From contig JAISMQ010000115.1 in NCBI GenBank assembly GCA_031276685.1, forward strand, positions 1 to 7,196: a stretch of DNA of 7,196 bases. Reading direction: 5' to 3'. Shown here in pieces: positions 6,831 to 7,196 of this stretch. Below the pieces are notes generated by a model. It had not been told where the DNA came from. It saw only the letters and a list, made by a program, of their open reading frames with translations, and did no database searches. The position numbers and the translations under genes were made by a program. The stretch comes from Treponema sp. (GTDB lineage Bacteria > Spirochaetota > Spirochaetia > Treponematales > Breznakiellaceae). How positions within the stretch are numbered: position 1 is the stretch's first letter; each line of letters begins with the position of its first letter.

Positions 6831-6868
6831 GCCCTATCGTCTTGCTGGCATCGGCACAGTAATAGGGC
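6831..6868 (+). terminator. Hairpin after the GH18 gene, possible terminator
   Basis: GCCCTAT (6831-6837) pairs with ATAGGGC (6862-6868). Inside, TGCTG (6843-6847) pairs with CGGCA (6852-6856) around a GCAT loop, the two stems being separated by a symmetric 5x5 internal loop. It starts 15 bp after the GH18 stop and is followed by GCGTTTTCCC, only a short T-run. It is a plausible weak or Rho-assisted terminator. Its mirror image on the - strand lacks a T-run. Confidence 0.45.
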
Positions 6869-6886
6869 GCGTTTTCCCGGCATGGT

Positions 6887-6901
6887 CCGGGGCGGCCCCG
6901 G
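6887..6901. repeat. Perfect 7-bp inverted repeat
   Basis: CCGGGGC, one G, then GCCCCGG. It lies in the 304-bp stretch without an intact gene (6816-7119). Besides this, the stretch holds the hairpin at 6831-6868, the HicB-like remnant at 6951-7076, and two T-runs on the + strand at about 7080-7088 and 7114-7120. In such GC-rich DNA a short palindrome may be chance, and no function is proposed. Confidence 0.4.
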
Positions 6902-6950
6902 AGGAGGCGGGTTACTAAGCAAGCGCCTGCCGGGGCTTACATGGAAATAG

Positions 6951-7076
6951 TCAATTCCCGGCCATAGGGGCAATATCGGCTTCCAGACAGCCGTCAAGGG
7001 CTTCTTTTGCCATTGCCAGGGCTTCATCATGGGAAAACCCGCAGGTAACGATATTGGCCATATCGGGGGGACACAT
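6951..7076 (-). pseudogene. HicB-like antitoxin remnant
   Basis: The 41-codon frame (ATG 7076 to TGA 6951) reads PPDMANIVTCGFSHDEAL followed by AMAKEALDGCLEAD. This is the core of the HicB antitoxin fold, whose family pattern is F-P-D-x-P-x-x-x-T-x-G-D/x-x-x-E-E-A-L-x-x-A-K-E-A-L-x-x-x-L-E. Full HicB-like proteins have about 70-140 residues. Here the N-terminal beta-strands before the PPD are missing (an in-frame TAA and a nine-A run lie just upstream) and the part after the helix stops at once. No ribosome-binding site precedes the ATG and no HicA-like toxin (small, double-stranded-RNA-binding fold with a catalytic His) is visible nearby. I read it as a decayed or truncated toxin-antitoxin gene. 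A small functional protein is less likely. Confidence 0.62.
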
Positions 7077-7119
7077 TTCTTTTTTTTTATTACTTTAGCT
7101 GAGCGGGGTATGCTTTTTT

Positions 7120-7196
7120 TGCGGCCAAGAAGACTTGAACTTCCATGCCTCTCGGCACCAGCACCTCAAGCTGGCGTGTCTACCAGTTCCACCATG
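7120..7196 (-). tRNA. tRNA-Leu, anticodon GAG (5' end outside window)
   Basis: Read on the - strand, the sequence contains the D arm (GTGGAACTGGTAGACAC), an anticodon stem CCAGC/GCTGG around the loop TTGAGGT, giving anticodon GAG, a long class-II variable arm (TGCCGAGAGGCA), a T arm with loop TTCAAGT and stem GGAAG/CTTCT, and the acceptor 3' strand TGGCCGC with discriminator A at 7120. The window edge removes about the first five nucleotides of the acceptor 5' strand; only its last two bases, CA, are visible, and they pair correctly. The long variable arm, discriminator A and GAG anticodon identify tRNA-Leu reading CUC/CUU. The CCA end is not encoded: A-residues follow the discriminator. Confidence 0.95.

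Noticed and set aside
6824..7030. 68-codon frame on the - strand over the GH18 downstream region
   Set aside because: It is in a different frame from the HicB-like remnant, is Pro-rich with no recognisable motif, and covers the hairpin and palindrome; it looks like chance.
7049..7088. CGATAT/ATATCG hairpin followed by a T-run as a + strand terminator
   Set aside because: The stem is short and AT-rich, the T-run begins over 10 nt after it, and the bases are part of the HicB-like coding remnant on the other strand.

Overview
The window looks like the chromosome of a GC-rich, anaerobic, double-membraned bacterium. An [FeFe]-hydrogenase, a two-membrane transport operon and a treponeme-like gene style suggest a spirochaete, perhaps a high-GC termite-gut Treponema. 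The taxonomic guess rests on recalled gene style and not on a database match. Stops are mostly TGA or TAG, and leader regions are short.

Left end (1-430, + strand): the last 63 codons of an [FeFe]-hydrogenase overlap by 8 nt with a small thioredoxin-fold [2Fe-2S] ferredoxin, probably its electron-transfer partner. A GC-rich hairpin (475-505) separates this pair from the convergent operon that follows.

Centre (514-5656, - strand): a three-gene envelope operon, read right to left. It encodes a 12-TM RND/MMPL-family inner-membrane transporter, a periplasmic LolA-like 'outer membrane lipoprotein-sorting' protein, and a large DUF1302-like outer-membrane beta-barrel. Together they could form a route for a lipid or lipoprotein from inner membrane to periplasm to outer membrane. 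The LolA-like gene is broken by one in-frame TAA. The conserved C-terminal tail continues in the same frame for 57 codons and ends in a GTGA overlap with the barrel gene, so the original gene is clearly visible.

Right part (5715-6815, + strand): a divergently transcribed lipoprotein with a Pro/Ala-rich linker and a GH18 (YaaH-like) glycoside hydrolase domain, probably acting on peptidoglycan or another glycan of the envelope. Only 58 bp separate it from the transporter start, and this AT-richer gap must hold both promoters.

Right end (6816-7196): a hairpin that may be a terminator, a degenerate 41-codon HicB-like antitoxin fragment (- strand), two T-runs, and a tRNA-Leu(GAG) on the - strand whose first few bases lie outside the window. 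A toxin-antitoxin relic just downstream of a tRNA gene hints at past mobile-element activity there.
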